Positions 55,078 through 63,697 of a DNA stretch of 64,000 nucleotides are shown in pieces. Under the pieces are notes generated by a model, which made no database searches, was not told the origin of the DNA, and saw only the letters and a program-made list of their open reading frames with translations. Positions within the stretch are counted from its first letter, which is position 1. Every line of letters starts with the position of its first letter. The position numbers were made by a program, and so were the translations under genes. Source of the stretch: CAXBCP01 sp047638395 (GTDB lineage Bacteria; Pseudomonadota; Alphaproteobacteria; MPNO01; UBA830); the NCBI GenBank assembly GCA_047638395.1, contig JBLIMV010000009.1:108218-172217 (forward strand). Direction: 5' to 3'.

Positions 55078-56099
55078 GCGTCGATACCGACACGCGGGTC
55101 GACCAGCGTATAGACGATGTCGATGAACAGGTTGAGAATCACAAACAGGATCGCCATCGACAACACAAAGCCCTGTACGGCCGCATAATCCGACGCGATC
55201 AGCGCCTCAATGGCGTAAGAGCCGATGCCCGGCCAGGCAAACACCTTTTCGACCAGAACGTTCGCGCCCAGCATGAATGAAAACACCATGCCGAGGGTGG
55301 TGATGACCGGCAGAATCGCGTTTCGGAGTGCATAGGTGATGACCACGGTACGCCGTGGCAGACCCGCCGCGCGCGCGGTGCGAACAAATTCACCACCAAG
55401 CACCTGCAACATCGCGGCACGGGTCATCCGGGCGATCGGTGCCAGCGAGAACAGGCCGAGCGTTATTGCCGGCAGAATTAACTGCACGAACGCTGCCCAG
55501 AAGGTTTTAAAGTCGCCGGCAATCAGCGCGTCCACCGTAAACAGCCCGGTCACGGGTTCCGGCGACAGGAACAGGATGTTCAGGCGGCCGAGCGGTGCCG
55601 GGGCGAGCCCCAGCAGGTAATAGAATATGTAGAGCAGGAACAGACCGGTGAAGAAGGTCGGCAACGACACGCCAGCCGTGACCACGACGCGGCACAGATG
55701 GTCGATCCACGAATTTTCGCGGAGCGCCGCCATGATGCCGAGCGGCAGAGCGACGCCGATGGAAAACAACAGCGCTGCAAGCGTAAGTTCGAGCGAGGCC
55801 GGCAGACGGCGGAGCAGATCGTCCGTCACTTCCTGACCGGTCGTCAGCGATGTTCCGAGATCGCCCGACACCAGGTCGGTGATATACACCCAAAACTGCT
55901 CGGGAAGGGTTTTGTCGAGACCGAGTTCCGCGCGGATTTGCGCGATCGATTCTGCGTTGGCGGCGGGGCCGGCGAAATAGGCAGCCGGATCGCCTGGCAG
56001 CGCGCGGGTCAGCAGAAACGTCACCACGATGATGCCGATGATCGAGGGCACCGCCTGTATCAGGCGGTGCCCCACAATGGCGAGACGCGACCCGGACAT
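55074..56099 (-). CDS. ABC transporter permease, DppB type
   Basis: The 341-residue permease has an N-terminal helix at about 12-32 (AVPSIIGIIVVTFLLTRALPGDPA), which is the typical DppB/OppB start, the EAA motif GGEFVRTARAAGLPRRTV and the C-terminal LVDPRVGIDA. It works with the DppC-type protein as the membrane channel of the importer. Confidence 0.92.
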   Translation of the reverse strand: MSGSRLAIVGHRLIQAVPSIIGIIVVTFLLTRALPGDPAAYFAGPAANAESIAQIRAELGLDKTLPEQFWVYITDLVSGDLGTSLTTGQEVTDDLLRRLPASLELTLAALLFSIGVALPLGIMAALRENSWIDHLCRVVVTAGVSLPTFFTGLFLLYIFYYLLGLAPAPLGRLNILFLSPEPVTGLFTVDALIAGDFKTFWAAFVQLILPAITLGLFSLAPIARMTRAAMLQVLGGEFVRTARAAGLPRRTVVITYALRNAILPVITTLGMVFSFMLGANVLVEKVFAWPGIGSYAIEALIASDYAAVQGFVLSMAILFVILNLFIDIVYTLVDPRVGIDA

Positions 56100-56153
56100 C
56101 AGATGCCCAGGTCCGTCAGCGTCAGGTTGGAGGCGTGTCGCACGCGGTCCCGC

Positions 56154-57776
56154 CTAGGCTTTCAACGAGAACTTGCGGGCATCGAGCACACGATGGAAGT
56201 GATACTCGTAGCCTTCAAGATCCTTGCGGTGCGCGACTTCGAGCACCGGCTGCCAGAGCGCAATACGCGGCAGATCGGCCCACGCGTATTCGAACAGCTT
56301 CATCACCTTCTTGGCATATTCCGGATTGGAAGTCTCCATGTGGAGGCTTTCATTGACCAGCTGGTCGACGGATGGGTTGTCATAGTTCGACGAGTTGAAC
56401 AGATGTCCCTTCATGTACGCCCAGAAGAAGTAGTAGCAGGGGTAGTTGAGCCAGCCACCAAAGGTATCGATGTGCAGGGCGAGGCGTTTTTCGACAAGCG
56501 CCGCGGTGCGGTAGCCGGCACCGGGGATCTTCTCAATATTCGTCTCGATACCAATCTTGGCGAGGCTCTCCTGCAGCAGGAGCGCCGTGGGTTCCTGCCA
56601 GTCGGCAAGGCCCATATTGATCGAGATCGGCACCTTGAAGCCGTCCTTGAACGCGGTCTGGCTGAGCAGGTCCTTCGCCTTGTCGAGATCGGTCGTATAG
56701 GGGAAGGGTTGCGGCCATGCGGCTGTCTCCGGCTTCATCGATTTGCCGCCCCACATCCGCACACCGCGGCCGTAAGCTGCCGTCTGGAAGATCTCTTCAT
56801 AGGGCACCGCAAACGCCAGTGCCTGGCGGACCTTGGGGTCCTTGAACGGCTCGAACTTGAAATTGACGCCGAGCACGTTGATCGCGTTTTCGACCGGCGT
56901 GCCGACAACGTTCGCCTTGCCGCCCGCCTTGATCTCTTTCGCGTCCTTGGCAGGAATCTGATACGACATGTGAATGTCGCCCCGTTCGATCAGTGCGCGA
57001 CGCGTCGACAGTGACGGCACTTCACGCACGATCACCCGTTTGACGCCGGGCAGCTTGCCGCCGACCCAGTTGTCGTTACGGGTGTAGACCAGCTGCTGGC
57101 CCGGGTTCCATCGCTCTACCGAATAAGCGCCACTGCCGGCAACATTGCGGTGCAGGTATTCGCGCGCCCACGGATCTTTCTCGGTCGCGTGTTTTTTGGC
57201 GAGCTTCGAGTTGATAATGAACGGCACCGGCACGGCAAGATCGGGAATCGTCAGCTTCGATTTGCGGAGCAGATCGATGCGGAACGTCATTTTATCAACG
57301 ACGACGAACTGTTCCGGCTTCTCGAGCGAGCCGGCCTTCATCTGAACCGTCGGGAACCCGCCGACCGAGACCGCGCGGTCCATCGACCATTTCACATCGT
57401 CTGCGGTGACCTGGGTGCCGTCCTGGAATTTGGCCTTCGGTTTGAGCTTGAAGGTGATCGACATTCCGTCGGGCGCCACCGTCCAGGATTCCGCGATCTC
57501 CGGGCGGACCTTCTCATAGTCATAGGACAAAGATCCGTCGGCCAGCGTCTTGGTGTCGAACGCAACGAGCCGGTCGTAGCAGTTCACGGCAACCTGGTAA
57601 CTTGGCCGGCTGGTGCCGCTGCGGTGAATGTCGAGGCTGTTGATCGTATCGCCGATCACGACCACGGCCGTGCCGTCCTTGCCCGCCGCTTCCGCCGGGA
57701 GAACCCGCAGGAAAGAAAGCGCACTCGCGCCCAACGCAGCGCCGCCGGCACCCTTTACAAATTCACGTCTCTTCAT
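56154..57776 (-). CDS. ABC transporter substrate-binding protein, family 5 (DppA/OppA type)
   Basis: The 540-residue periplasmic protein has an MKRREFVKGAGGAALG leader with a twin-arginine-like motif before a hydrophobic stretch, suggesting Tat export. The mature part has the SBP_bac_5 pattern: TINSLDIHRS, EIAESWTVAPDGMSITFKLK, KFQDGTQVTADDVKWS. It binds the ligand of the adjacent permeases. It is the first gene of the leftward operon, with a sigma-54 promoter match 76 bases upstream. Ligand inference to a ureide such as biuret rests on the divergent operon. Confidence 0.92.
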   Translation of the reverse strand: MKRREFVKGAGGAALGASALSFLRVLPAEAAGKDGTAVVVIGDTINSLDIHRSGTSRPSYQVAVNCYDRLVAFDTKTLADGSLSYDYEKVRPEIAESWTVAPDGMSITFKLKPKAKFQDGTQVTADDVKWSMDRAVSVGGFPTVQMKAGSLEKPEQFVVVDKMTFRIDLLRKSKLTIPDLAVPVPFIINSKLAKKHATEKDPWAREYLHRNVAGSGAYSVERWNPGQQLVYTRNDNWVGGKLPGVKRVIVREVPSLSTRRALIERGDIHMSYQIPAKDAKEIKAGGKANVVGTPVENAINVLGVNFKFEPFKDPKVRQALAFAVPYEEIFQTAAYGRGVRMWGGKSMKPETAAWPQPFPYTTDLDKAKDLLSQTAFKDGFKVPISINMGLADWQEPTALLLQESLAKIGIETNIEKIPGAGYRTAALVEKRLALHIDTFGGWLNYPCYYFFWAYMKGHLFNSSNYDNPSVDQLVNESLHMETSNPEYAKKVMKLFEYAWADLPRIALWQPVLEVAHRKDLEGYEYHFHRVLDARKFSLKA

Positions 57777-57851
57777 CTGTTTGGCCTCCTAGAACCAAGT
57801 CCCCGACATCGCATATTGCGGGTAGTGTTTTTTGCCATCTGGTTTCTTGTA

Positions 57852-57867
57852 TGCAATTTTTGTGCCA
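57852..57867 (-). promoter_or_regulatory. Sigma-54 (RpoN) promoter for the ABC importer operon
   Basis: On the minus strand TGGCAC-AAAAA-TTGCA matches the -24/-12 consensus exactly, with GG and GC ten bases apart. The -12 element lies about 76 bases before the binding-protein start. It faces away from a second, equally good site at 58145. Confidence 0.75.
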
Positions 57868-57930
57868 CTCTGGCTGGCCCGGTTTCGGGAAGTTTTCGGA
57901 CGAAAATTTCCATAAAAACGGCTTTATAAA

Positions 57931-58031
57931 AGGCAATTGCCTAAATTATTGGCCATGTAGGCAGCGCAGGTGACGGGTGGTCGAAATCTCCAATTTCACA
58001 ATAAGAGTAAAATATAGGCAGATTCTTATTG
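57931..58031. promoter_or_regulatory. Inverted repeats in the divergent control region
   Basis: A perfect 12-base palindrome AGGCAATTGCCT lies at 57931-57942. A second dyad, CAATAAGA (57999-58006) with TCTTATTG (58024-58031), follows. The stretch is AT-rich compared with its surroundings. It is a plausible place for GntR, NtrC or IHF binding between the two sigma-54 promoters. Confidence 0.45.
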
Positions 58032-58110
58032 TCGATTAATAATAAGGCGTTCGAGAGTCCAGCTCGCCTCTCTGCCCTGACGCTCTACACCTGAAAAGCC
58101 TTTAGCCACG

Positions 58111-58127
58111 GGCGCCTGCGTGGTGCC
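58111..58127. promoter_or_regulatory. NtrC-like dyad upstream of the biuH promoter
   Basis: GGCGCC-TGCGT-GGTGCC is one base from a perfect GGCACC-N5-GGTGCC dyad, close to the NtrC consensus TGCACC-N5-GGTGCA. It ends 18 bases before the -24 element, closer than typical enhancers, so the site is only a candidate. Confidence 0.45.
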
Positions 58128-58144
58128 GGACGCGTTGTTCCGGT

Positions 58145-58160
58145 TGGCACATGAATTGCA
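58145..58160 (+). promoter_or_regulatory. Sigma-54 (RpoN) promoter for the biuret-hydrolase operon
   Basis: TGGCAC-ATGAA-TTGCA matches the -24/-12 consensus exactly, with the invariant GG (58146-58147) and GC (58158-58159) correctly spaced. The -12 element lies 78 bases before the biuH start, mirroring the opposite promoter. Confidence 0.78.
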
Positions 58161-58238
58161 TAGAGAGGATTGCATATACCGGACCCCGCTGGCGGGACGG
58201 GCAATCGGCAGAGGCGCTGAACCAGAGATGAACAAGAG

Positions 58239-58919
58239 ATGACCGGAACCTTCGTTTCAGCGGATCCGTACCAGTGGCCTTATAATGGCGACCTGCGTCC
58301 GGAAAACACGGCACTGATCGTGATCGACATGCAGACCGATTTCTGCGGCAAGGGCGGTTATGTCGATGCGATGGGCTACGATCTGTCCCTGACCCGGGCA
58401 CCGATCGAGCCCATCAAAACCGTTCTGGCAGCCATGCGCGCTGCGAGCTTTCATATCCTGCACACGCGCGAAGGCCACCGGCCGGATCTGGCGGACCTGC
58501 CGGCCAACAAGCGCTGGCGCTCACAGCAGATCGGTGCCGGTATCGGCGATCCGGGACCATGCGGGCGGATTTTGATCCGCGGCGAGGCGGGTTGGGAAAT
58601 CATTGACGACCTGGCCCCCGAGGCGGACGAGCCCATAATAGACAAACCGGGCAAGGGCTCGTTCTACGCCACCGACCTGGATCTGCTCTTGCGCGGGCGC
58701 GGCGTCGACAACCTCATTCTCACCGGCATCACCACGGATGTCTGCGTCCATACCACGATGCGCGATGCGAATGACCGGGGGTATGAATGCCTGCTGCTGG
58801 AAGATTGCTGCGGCGCGACCGACAGAGGCAATCACGATGCCGCCATCAAGATGGTCAAAATGCAGGGCGGCGTTTTTGGTGCGGTGTCGAATGCCGCCGG
58901 CCTGATCGCGGCGCTATAG
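58239..58919 (+). CDS. biuH: Biuret hydrolase-like isochorismatase-family amidohydrolase
   Basis: The 226-residue cysteine hydrolase has catalytic-triad positions D30 (VIDMQTDF), K136 (IIDKPGKGSF) and C169 (TTDVCVHTT). These keep a constant offset of six from the D36/K142/C175 triad I recall for rhizobial BiuH. Long stretches typical of BiuH are present: CGKGGYVDAMGYDLSL, REGHRPDLADLPANKRWRS, IGDPGPCGRIL and LEDCCGATDRGNH. It would hydrolyse biuret to allophanate and ammonia. The allophanate hydrolase gene in the same operon supports this. First gene of the rightward operon, behind a sigma-54 promoter. Confidence 0.85.
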   Translation: MTGTFVSADPYQWPYNGDLRPENTALIVIDMQTDFCGKGGYVDAMGYDLSLTRAPIEPIKTVLAAMRAASFHILHTREGHRPDLADLPANKRWRSQQIGAGIGDPGPCGRILIRGEAGWEIIDDLAPEADEPIIDKPGKGSFYATDLDLLLRGRGVDNLILTGITTDVCVHTTMRDANDRGYECLLLEDCCGATDRGNHDAAIKMVKMQGGVFGAVSNAAGLIAAL

Positions 58920-58926
58920 CGATAAC

Positions 58927-59649
58927 ATGATCACCTTCCCGTCCCGCCCCTTCGCCTTATCGGCTCACCGCCACAACATCGCCCTGATGGTGATCGACAT
59001 GCAGCGCGATTTCGTCGAGCCCGGCGGGTTCGGTGAATCTCTTGGCAATGACGTCAGCCGGCTGACAGTAATCGTGCCGCAGATCGCCCGGCTGCTTGTC
59101 GCGTTTCGCGCGAAAGGCCTGACCGTCATTCACACCAAGGAAGCCCACCGGCCGGACCTGTCGGACTGCCCCCCGGCAAAACGCCGGCGCGGCGATGCTA
59201 AAATTGCGATCGGCGATGAAGGCCCGATGGGTCGCATTCTGATTTCCGGCGAACCAGGCAACGACATCGTGCCGGCGCTCTCCCCCGCCGACGGCGAACT
59301 GGTTATCGAGAAACCGGGCAAGGGCGCATTCTACGCCACCAACCTGAGCTCCATCCTCGACGAGGCCGGCATCACGCATTTGGTATTTGCCGGCGTCACA
59401 ACCGAAGTCTGCGTCCAGACGACCATGCGCGAGGCCGCAGATCGCGGCTACGAGACGCTGATCGCCGAAGACGCAACCGACAGCTATTTCCCCGAATTCA
59501 AACAGGCCGCCATCGACATGATGATTGCGCAGGGCGGCATCGTCGGGTGCGCCGCGACAACAGACGATATTGTCGCGGCGCTGGAAGCGCGCCCGAATAA
59601 TGCGCCAAAAACGCGTAATATAACCGCGCGGGAGGCGCGCACTTCATGA
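58927..59649 (+). CDS. Second isochorismatase-family hydrolase, candidate triuret hydrolase
   Basis: The 240-residue paralogue of the preceding gene keeps the triad (D24, K129, C162). It also keeps TKEAHRPDLSDCPPAKRRRGD, IGDEGPMGRIL and EKPGKGAFYATNL, but lacks the NKRWRS and CCGATD segments of BiuH. A second such enzyme beside BiuH and AtzF matches the known triuret pathway, where TrtA converts triuret to carboxybiuret, which decays to biuret. Activity on another ureide is equally possible. It starts 7 bases after biuH and overlaps the cupin gene by four bases. Confidence 0.72.
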   Translation: MITFPSRPFALSAHRHNIALMVIDMQRDFVEPGGFGESLGNDVSRLTVIVPQIARLLVAFRAKGLTVIHTKEAHRPDLSDCPPAKRRRGDAKIAIGDEGPMGRILISGEPGNDIVPALSPADGELVIEKPGKGAFYATNLSSILDEAGITHLVFAGVTTEVCVQTTMREAADRGYETLIAEDATDSYFPEFKQAAIDMMIAQGGIVGCAATTDDIVAALEARPNNAPKTRNITAREARTS

Positions 59650-60038
59650 GCAAAACCGGGCCCCAACATATCGCCCTTACCGAAATTTTTGCCGCGGCCG
59701 GGGATTTCCGCTCCCGCGACTGGCAGGATTTCAAACCCGGTGTCCAGGCATCCTGGGTCTATGAGAACGGCGATGCCGGCCCCGCATCCGCCTTCCTGAA
59801 ATATGAACCCGACACCGCCATCCCGTGGCACTGGCATCCGGCGTATGAACACATCCTGGTGCTTAAAGGCAGCCAGTCGGACGAAAACGGCATCTACCGG
59901 GCCGGATCGGTGCTGATCAGCCCGCCCGGCTCCGGCCACACGGTGCGCAGCGATGAAGGATGCGTTGTTCTCGCCATTTGGGAAAAACCGGTACAGTTCT
60001 CATTCCCAGCGGCGACACCGAAAAGCGGCGGAATTTAG
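59646..60038 (+). CDS. Cupin-domain protein (ChrR-like)
   Basis: The 130-residue single cupin has the metal-binding motif IPWHWHPAYEHILVLKGSQSD and the second motif PPGSGHTVRSDEG, followed by VLAIWEKPVQF. It resembles the ChrR anti-sigma cupin domain without its zinc-binding N-terminal part. Its operon position (ATGA overlap with the hydrolase) suggests a role in sensing or processing a ureide, but no reaction can be assigned. Confidence 0.82.
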   Translation: MSKTGPQHIALTEIFAAAGDFRSRDWQDFKPGVQASWVYENGDAGPASAFLKYEPDTAIPWHWHPAYEHILVLKGSQSDENGIYRAGSVLISPPGSGHTVRSDEGCVVLAIWEKPVQFSFPAATPKSGGI

Positions 60039-60048
60039 GAGACACAAT

Positions 60049-60837
60049 TTGAAACAGGGATTCACGCTGCGGCTTGAGAACCTCAAAGAGGGTATTTCGC
60101 GGTCGGAGTATCTCTACCGAATGCTCGCGGCAGAGATCGTCGACGGCGCTCTCCCGCCCAGCGAACATCTGGACGAGGCCTCTATCGCCAAACGTTTCGA
60201 CGTCTCGCGCACCCCGGTCCGCGAAGCGCTGCAGGCGCTGATATCGTCCGGGCTCGCCTTTCGGGTGCGCCATTCCGGTGTTCTGGTGACATCGTTCGGC
60301 CGAAACGAGCTGAACGACATGTTCGAGGTGATGGCAGATGTCGAGGCGCTCTGCGCCGGCTATGCCGCGGAGCGTATGACGCCGAAGGAACGCTATGCGC
60401 TCGATGCGCTGCACCGAACATCGGCTGAGCTTGTGCGCGACGGCGGCCCCGTCGCATACGCACAGTTCAATACGCGGTTTCACGGCGATATCTACCGCGG
60501 TGCGCATAATAACTTTCTGGCAGAATCCGCCCATGCGACGCGCCGGCGGCTGAACCCGTTCCGGCGCGCCCAGTTTCGGCTCGACCGCCGGATGGGGGAG
60601 TCGTTTGAAGAACATCAACAAGTGGTCGACGCCATCATGCGTGGCGACGCCGATGGCGCCCGGGCCGCAATGAGAAGCCATGTCCGGGTCGTCGGCGAAG
60701 CATCCGAGCAATTCGCATCCGAGCGCCCGGAAAGCGAGGAACACCTGCCTGAAAACCCGTATGACCTCGAAAAACAATATGACGGGCCCGACCGGAACCC
60801 CGATCAGGATATAGCGCCAGAGGAAACAGACACGTGA
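60049..60837 (+). CDS. GntR-family regulator, FadR/FCD type
   Basis: The 262-residue regulator has a winged HTH (SEYLYRMLAAEIVDGALPPSE, DEASIAKRFDVSRTPVREAL) and an FCD effector domain with metal-binding His in the helices (NTRFHGDIYRGAHN, RSHVRV). Translation most likely starts at TTG 60049, preceded by AGGAG at eight bases; no ATG is suitable. It overlaps the atzF start by four bases. It probably controls this operon and the divergent importer. Confidence 0.85.
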   Translation: MKQGFTLRLENLKEGISRSEYLYRMLAAEIVDGALPPSEHLDEASIAKRFDVSRTPVREALQALISSGLAFRVRHSGVLVTSFGRNELNDMFEVMADVEALCAGYAAERMTPKERYALDALHRTSAELVRDGGPVAYAQFNTRFHGDIYRGAHNNFLAESAHATRRRLNPFRRAQFRLDRRMGESFEEHQQVVDAIMRGDADGARAAMRSHVRVVGEASEQFASERPESEEHLPENPYDLEKQYDGPDRNPDQDIAPEETDT

Positions 60838-62684
60838 CATCGCTTGATCTCAACACCCTGCGATCCGGATACAGGATCGGCAACCATACGCCGTCTCAGA
60901 TTATCGACGAGCTGATCGCCAGAATCGCCGCACATGACGATCCTGCGATCTGGATCCACCGCGTCAGCGATGACGAATTACGGGCTGCGGCGGCCGCACT
61001 TGAAGACAGGACGTTGGACAATCTGCCGCTCTACGGTGTGCCGTTCGCCGTCAAAGATAACATCGATGTTGCCGGCCTGCCGACGACAGCCGCCTGTCCT
61101 GATTTTTCCTATATCGCGGCGGAGACCGCGCCCGCGGTCCAGCGCCTGCTGGATGCGGGCGCCCTTCTTGTCGGCAAAACCAATCTTGACCAGTTCGCCA
61201 CCGGTCTCGTCGGGGTTCGCTCTCCCTACGGGGTGCCGCTGAACGCGCTCGATCCATCCTGTGTGCCCGGTGGGTCGAGTGCTGGCTCGGCGGTTGCCGT
61301 CAGCGCCAGTCTGGTGAGCTTTTCGCTTGGCACCGATACCGCCGGATCCGGCCGGGTCCCGGCAGGGTTTAACAATATCGTGGGCGTCAAGCCGACCAAG
61401 GGCCTGTTCAGTACGCGCGGCGTGGTCCCCGCCTGCCGCACGCTCGACTGCGTGTCGATCTTCGCACTGACGACAGAGGACGGCGCCGACATACGCAATG
61501 TAATGGCCGCATTCGATGCAAAAGACGCCTATTCGCGGCAAACGCCCGCCCTGGCAACACCGCAATACATCACCGACGGCGACCTGGCCGGGGTGCGCCT
61601 CGGCGTACCGACCGGCAAATTTCTGAAATTCTTCGGCGATGATGCCTATCAGGCGGCCTTTCACCTCACATGCGACCGCATGACCTCGCTCGGGGCCACG
61701 CTGGTGGAAATCGATTTCGCCCCCTTCGCCGAGACCGCCGCTCTCCTTTATGACGGCCCCTGGGTTGCCGAGCGGTATGTCGCACTTCGCGAATTCCTTG
61801 AAAAATCGCCGGACTCGTTTCACCCCGTCACGCGCGCAATTGTCGAGAACGGCAAAAACTACGATGCCGCCGACGTGTACGCGGCAACGTACCGGCTGGC
61901 CGATCTCGCACGCCGGGCAGAGGTTGTCTGGGACGACATCGATGCAATGCTGCTGCCGACAGCCGGCCGCATGTATACCGTCGCCGAGGTCGAAGCCGAC
62001 CCGATCCAGCTCAACAGCAATCTCGGCTACTACACCAATTTCGTGAACCTGTTGGATCTCGCCGCGCTTGCCGTGCCGTCGGGGTTTGCCGCAAGCGGGC
62101 GTCCGTTCGGGGTGACCCTGGTCGGCCCCGCGTTCAGTGATTCCCGGCTCAGCGATATTGGCGGTGCAATACACCGGGACGCAGATGTGCCGATGGGTGC
62201 GACCGACGTCGCCCTGCCCGCAGTTCGGGATGTATCGGTCGACAATGCGTCGCCCAACGACACCGTGCTGGTCGCAGTCAACGGCGCCCATATGCGTGGC
62301 CTGCCACTGAATCACCAGCTTATCGAGCTTGGCGCCACATTCGTGCGCGAAGACCGCACAGCGCCATGCTACCGGCTTTATTCACTGGAGGATTTCTCAC
62401 CCATCCGGCCCGGCATGATCCGCACCGCGGACCCGGCGGAGGGCGCATCGATCGCGCTGGAGGTCTGGGCGCTTCCGGTGGCGGCCATCGGCGCATTGCT
62501 GGTCCAGATCCCGGCGCCACTAGGCCTCGGTACGCTGGAGCTTTACTCCGGTGATCTGGTGAAAGGATTTGTCTGCGAAGCCGCAGCCGCCTCCACTGCT
62601 GCCACGAAAGACATAACGGCCCATGGCGGATGGCGACCCTATCTGGAAGCGGTAAATTCGAATGCGCGTCAGACAACGCATTAA
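60834..62684 (+). CDS. atzF: Allophanate hydrolase
   Basis: The 616-residue protein has an amidase-signature domain with the catalytic triad K74 (FAVKDNID), S148 (GGSSAGSAV) and S172 (DTAGSGR). These keep a constant offset of 17 from the K91/S165/S189 of AtzF from Pseudomonas ADP. The C-terminal domain from about 470 (GLPLNHQLIELGATFV, YRLYSLEDF, PAPLGLGTLELYSGDLVKGF) is typical of AtzF. It converts allophanate, or its decarboxylated product, to ammonia and CO2, finishing biuret breakdown without carboxylation by urea amidolyase. It starts at GTG 60834 inside the GntR stop. Confidence 0.92.
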   Translation: MTSLDLNTLRSGYRIGNHTPSQIIDELIARIAAHDDPAIWIHRVSDDELRAAAAALEDRTLDNLPLYGVPFAVKDNIDVAGLPTTAACPDFSYIAAETAPAVQRLLDAGALLVGKTNLDQFATGLVGVRSPYGVPLNALDPSCVPGGSSAGSAVAVSASLVSFSLGTDTAGSGRVPAGFNNIVGVKPTKGLFSTRGVVPACRTLDCVSIFALTTEDGADIRNVMAAFDAKDAYSRQTPALATPQYITDGDLAGVRLGVPTGKFLKFFGDDAYQAAFHLTCDRMTSLGATLVEIDFAPFAETAALLYDGPWVAERYVALREFLEKSPDSFHPVTRAIVENGKNYDAADVYAATYRLADLARRAEVVWDDIDAMLLPTAGRMYTVAEVEADPIQLNSNLGYYTNFVNLLDLAALAVPSGFAASGRPFGVTLVGPAFSDSRLSDIGGAIHRDADVPMGATDVALPAVRDVSVDNASPNDTVLVAVNGAHMRGLPLNHQLIELGATFVREDRTAPCYRLYSLEDFSPIRPGMIRTADPAEGASIALEVWALPVAAIGALLVQIPAPLGLGTLELYSGDLVKGFVCEAAAASTAATKDITAHGGWRPYLEAVNSNARQTTH

Positions 62685-62702
62685 ACTTTCGCCCGATTAC
62701 AG

Positions 62703-62724
62703 CGTCGATCGACGTTAAAACGTC
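62703..62724. other. Overlapping palindromes after atzF
   Basis: CGTCGATCGACG (62703-62714) overlaps GACGTTAAAACGTC (62711-62724), each a perfect dyad. They lie 20-40 bases after the atzF stop and before the tRNA remnant. They could end the operon transcript or be a protein-binding site; no T-run follows. Confidence 0.4.
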
Positions 62725-62793
62725 AAAACCTAATGACTACCCCGCCGTCGCAACGCGCCCCGGCGCAAGGATATCCATGTCTTATGGAAGGAA

Positions 62794-62838
62794 TGGTGGG
62801 CGATACTGGGATTGAACCAGTGACCCCTTCGATGTCAA
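62794..62838 (-). pseudogene. tRNA-Val(GAC) 3'-half remnant, attachment site
   Basis: On the minus strand the sequence reads from the anticodon loop TTGACAT (anticodon GAC) through the 3' anticodon strand CGAAG and variable GGGTC. The T-arm ACTGG-TTCAATC-CCAGT, acceptor ATCGCCC, discriminator A and encoded CCA follow. The 5' strand of the anticodon stem should be CTTCG but is CAACA, and no D-arm or acceptor 5' strand exists. Breaks at the anticodon loop are typical of tyrosine-integrase attachment sites. The truncated side faces right, so the inserted element should lie to the right. Confidence 0.8.
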
Positions 62839-62886
62839 TGTTGGCAGGGCTGATTTTGGTGTTTGTTTTCAATTAGTTAGAGCGTG

Positions 62887-62937
62887 TTTTCGGGGTTGTG
62901 TTGAGTCTGTACATTACTCAATCGACAACCCCGAAAA
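62887..62937 (-). terminator. Long inverted repeat after the DUF6641-like gene, probable terminator
   Basis: TTTTCGGGGTTGT (62887-62899) pairs perfectly with ACAACCCCGAAAA (62925-62937). A further inner TTGAGT/ACTCAA lies inside. A-rich and T-rich ends flank the stem in both directions, so it could stop transcripts from either side. It may also be the end of the integrated element. Confidence 0.55.
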
Positions 62938-62951
62938 ACGGTCCGTCGCCG

Positions 62952-63401
62952 TTACTTAATTCCGCGTAACTTCGACCGTCGGTCAACCATCGCCGCCATC
63001 AGGGCATCGTCAAGCTCACCAGCCTCAATAGCCTCGATGACCATATCAATGGTCTCCGGCAATTTGCTCAGCTCTTTGACCTCGAAGGTGCTGTTTTCAC
63101 CGTTGAAATCGATCACCGAAGCGCCGTAGAGAAGCTTCATGCAAACCGTTCCGTCAGCTTCCTTCCAGAACCAGCGCTTGATGCGCTTTGGAACTTCCTG
63201 ACGAACGAGCTCTCCCGTTTCCTTGTTTGGGACGAACTTGGTCACCGTTTTGATGATCGCCTCACCAGCGATATCCGCTTCGGCGAATTCCTTCTGCTCA
63301 CGAAGCCTTTCGATCAGCTTTCGTTGCAGCCGTTGGTCCACGGTTTCACGAGATGCAGATCGTTCTTTTTTGCTCGTTTTTAGTTTCGCTAACATAGCCA
63401 T
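62952..63401 (-). CDS. DUF6641-like hypothetical protein of an integrated element
   Basis: The 149-residue charged, soluble protein starts MAMLAKLKTSKKERSASRET. It has a basic coiled helix (RLQRKLIERLREQKEFAEADI), an IKRWFWKEADGTVCMKLLYGA core and ends AIEAGELDDALMAAM. This layout, a basic helix then the RWFWK and YGA strand region then a helical tail, matches small DUF6641-type proteins found in phage and conjugative-element DNA. ATG 63401 is chosen over an upstream extension to 63461. Lower GC content than the atzF operon fits a mobile origin. The 296 bases to its right hold nothing I recognise. Confidence 0.65.
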   Translation of the reverse strand: MAMLAKLKTSKKERSASRETVDQRLQRKLIERLREQKEFAEADIAGEAIIKTVTKFVPNKETGELVRQEVPKRIKRWFWKEADGTVCMKLLYGASVIDFNGENSTFEVKELSKLPETIDMVIEAIEAGELDDALMAAMVDRRSKLRGIK

Positions 63402-63697
63402 TTTGCGTTTCCTTGTTCCTGTTACGTTCTTTTTGTTAATGCCGGTGGCATTCAGGACCAAGCACTTTCTGAGATGGTGCTAGAGGCTATAGGTATCTTA
63501 ATTCACGTAAGGTTTTCGAACGCAGATGATCACGATGCGGACGGTTAAACGACGCCGCAAAACCGAGAGCTGATAATTATTTGTGGAATCAGGGGGGCGT
63601 CCATAGATGACACCACCGTTTCGAAAAATTGCGCACATGGATTGCCTGATGACCAATACGCACGGCAAGATGGATATTTGGCAGCAGGACCAAATCT

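Noticed and set aside
62794..62870. A complete tRNA-Val gene
   Set aside because: The D-arm, acceptor 5' strand and 5' anticodon strand are absent; only the 3' half is present.
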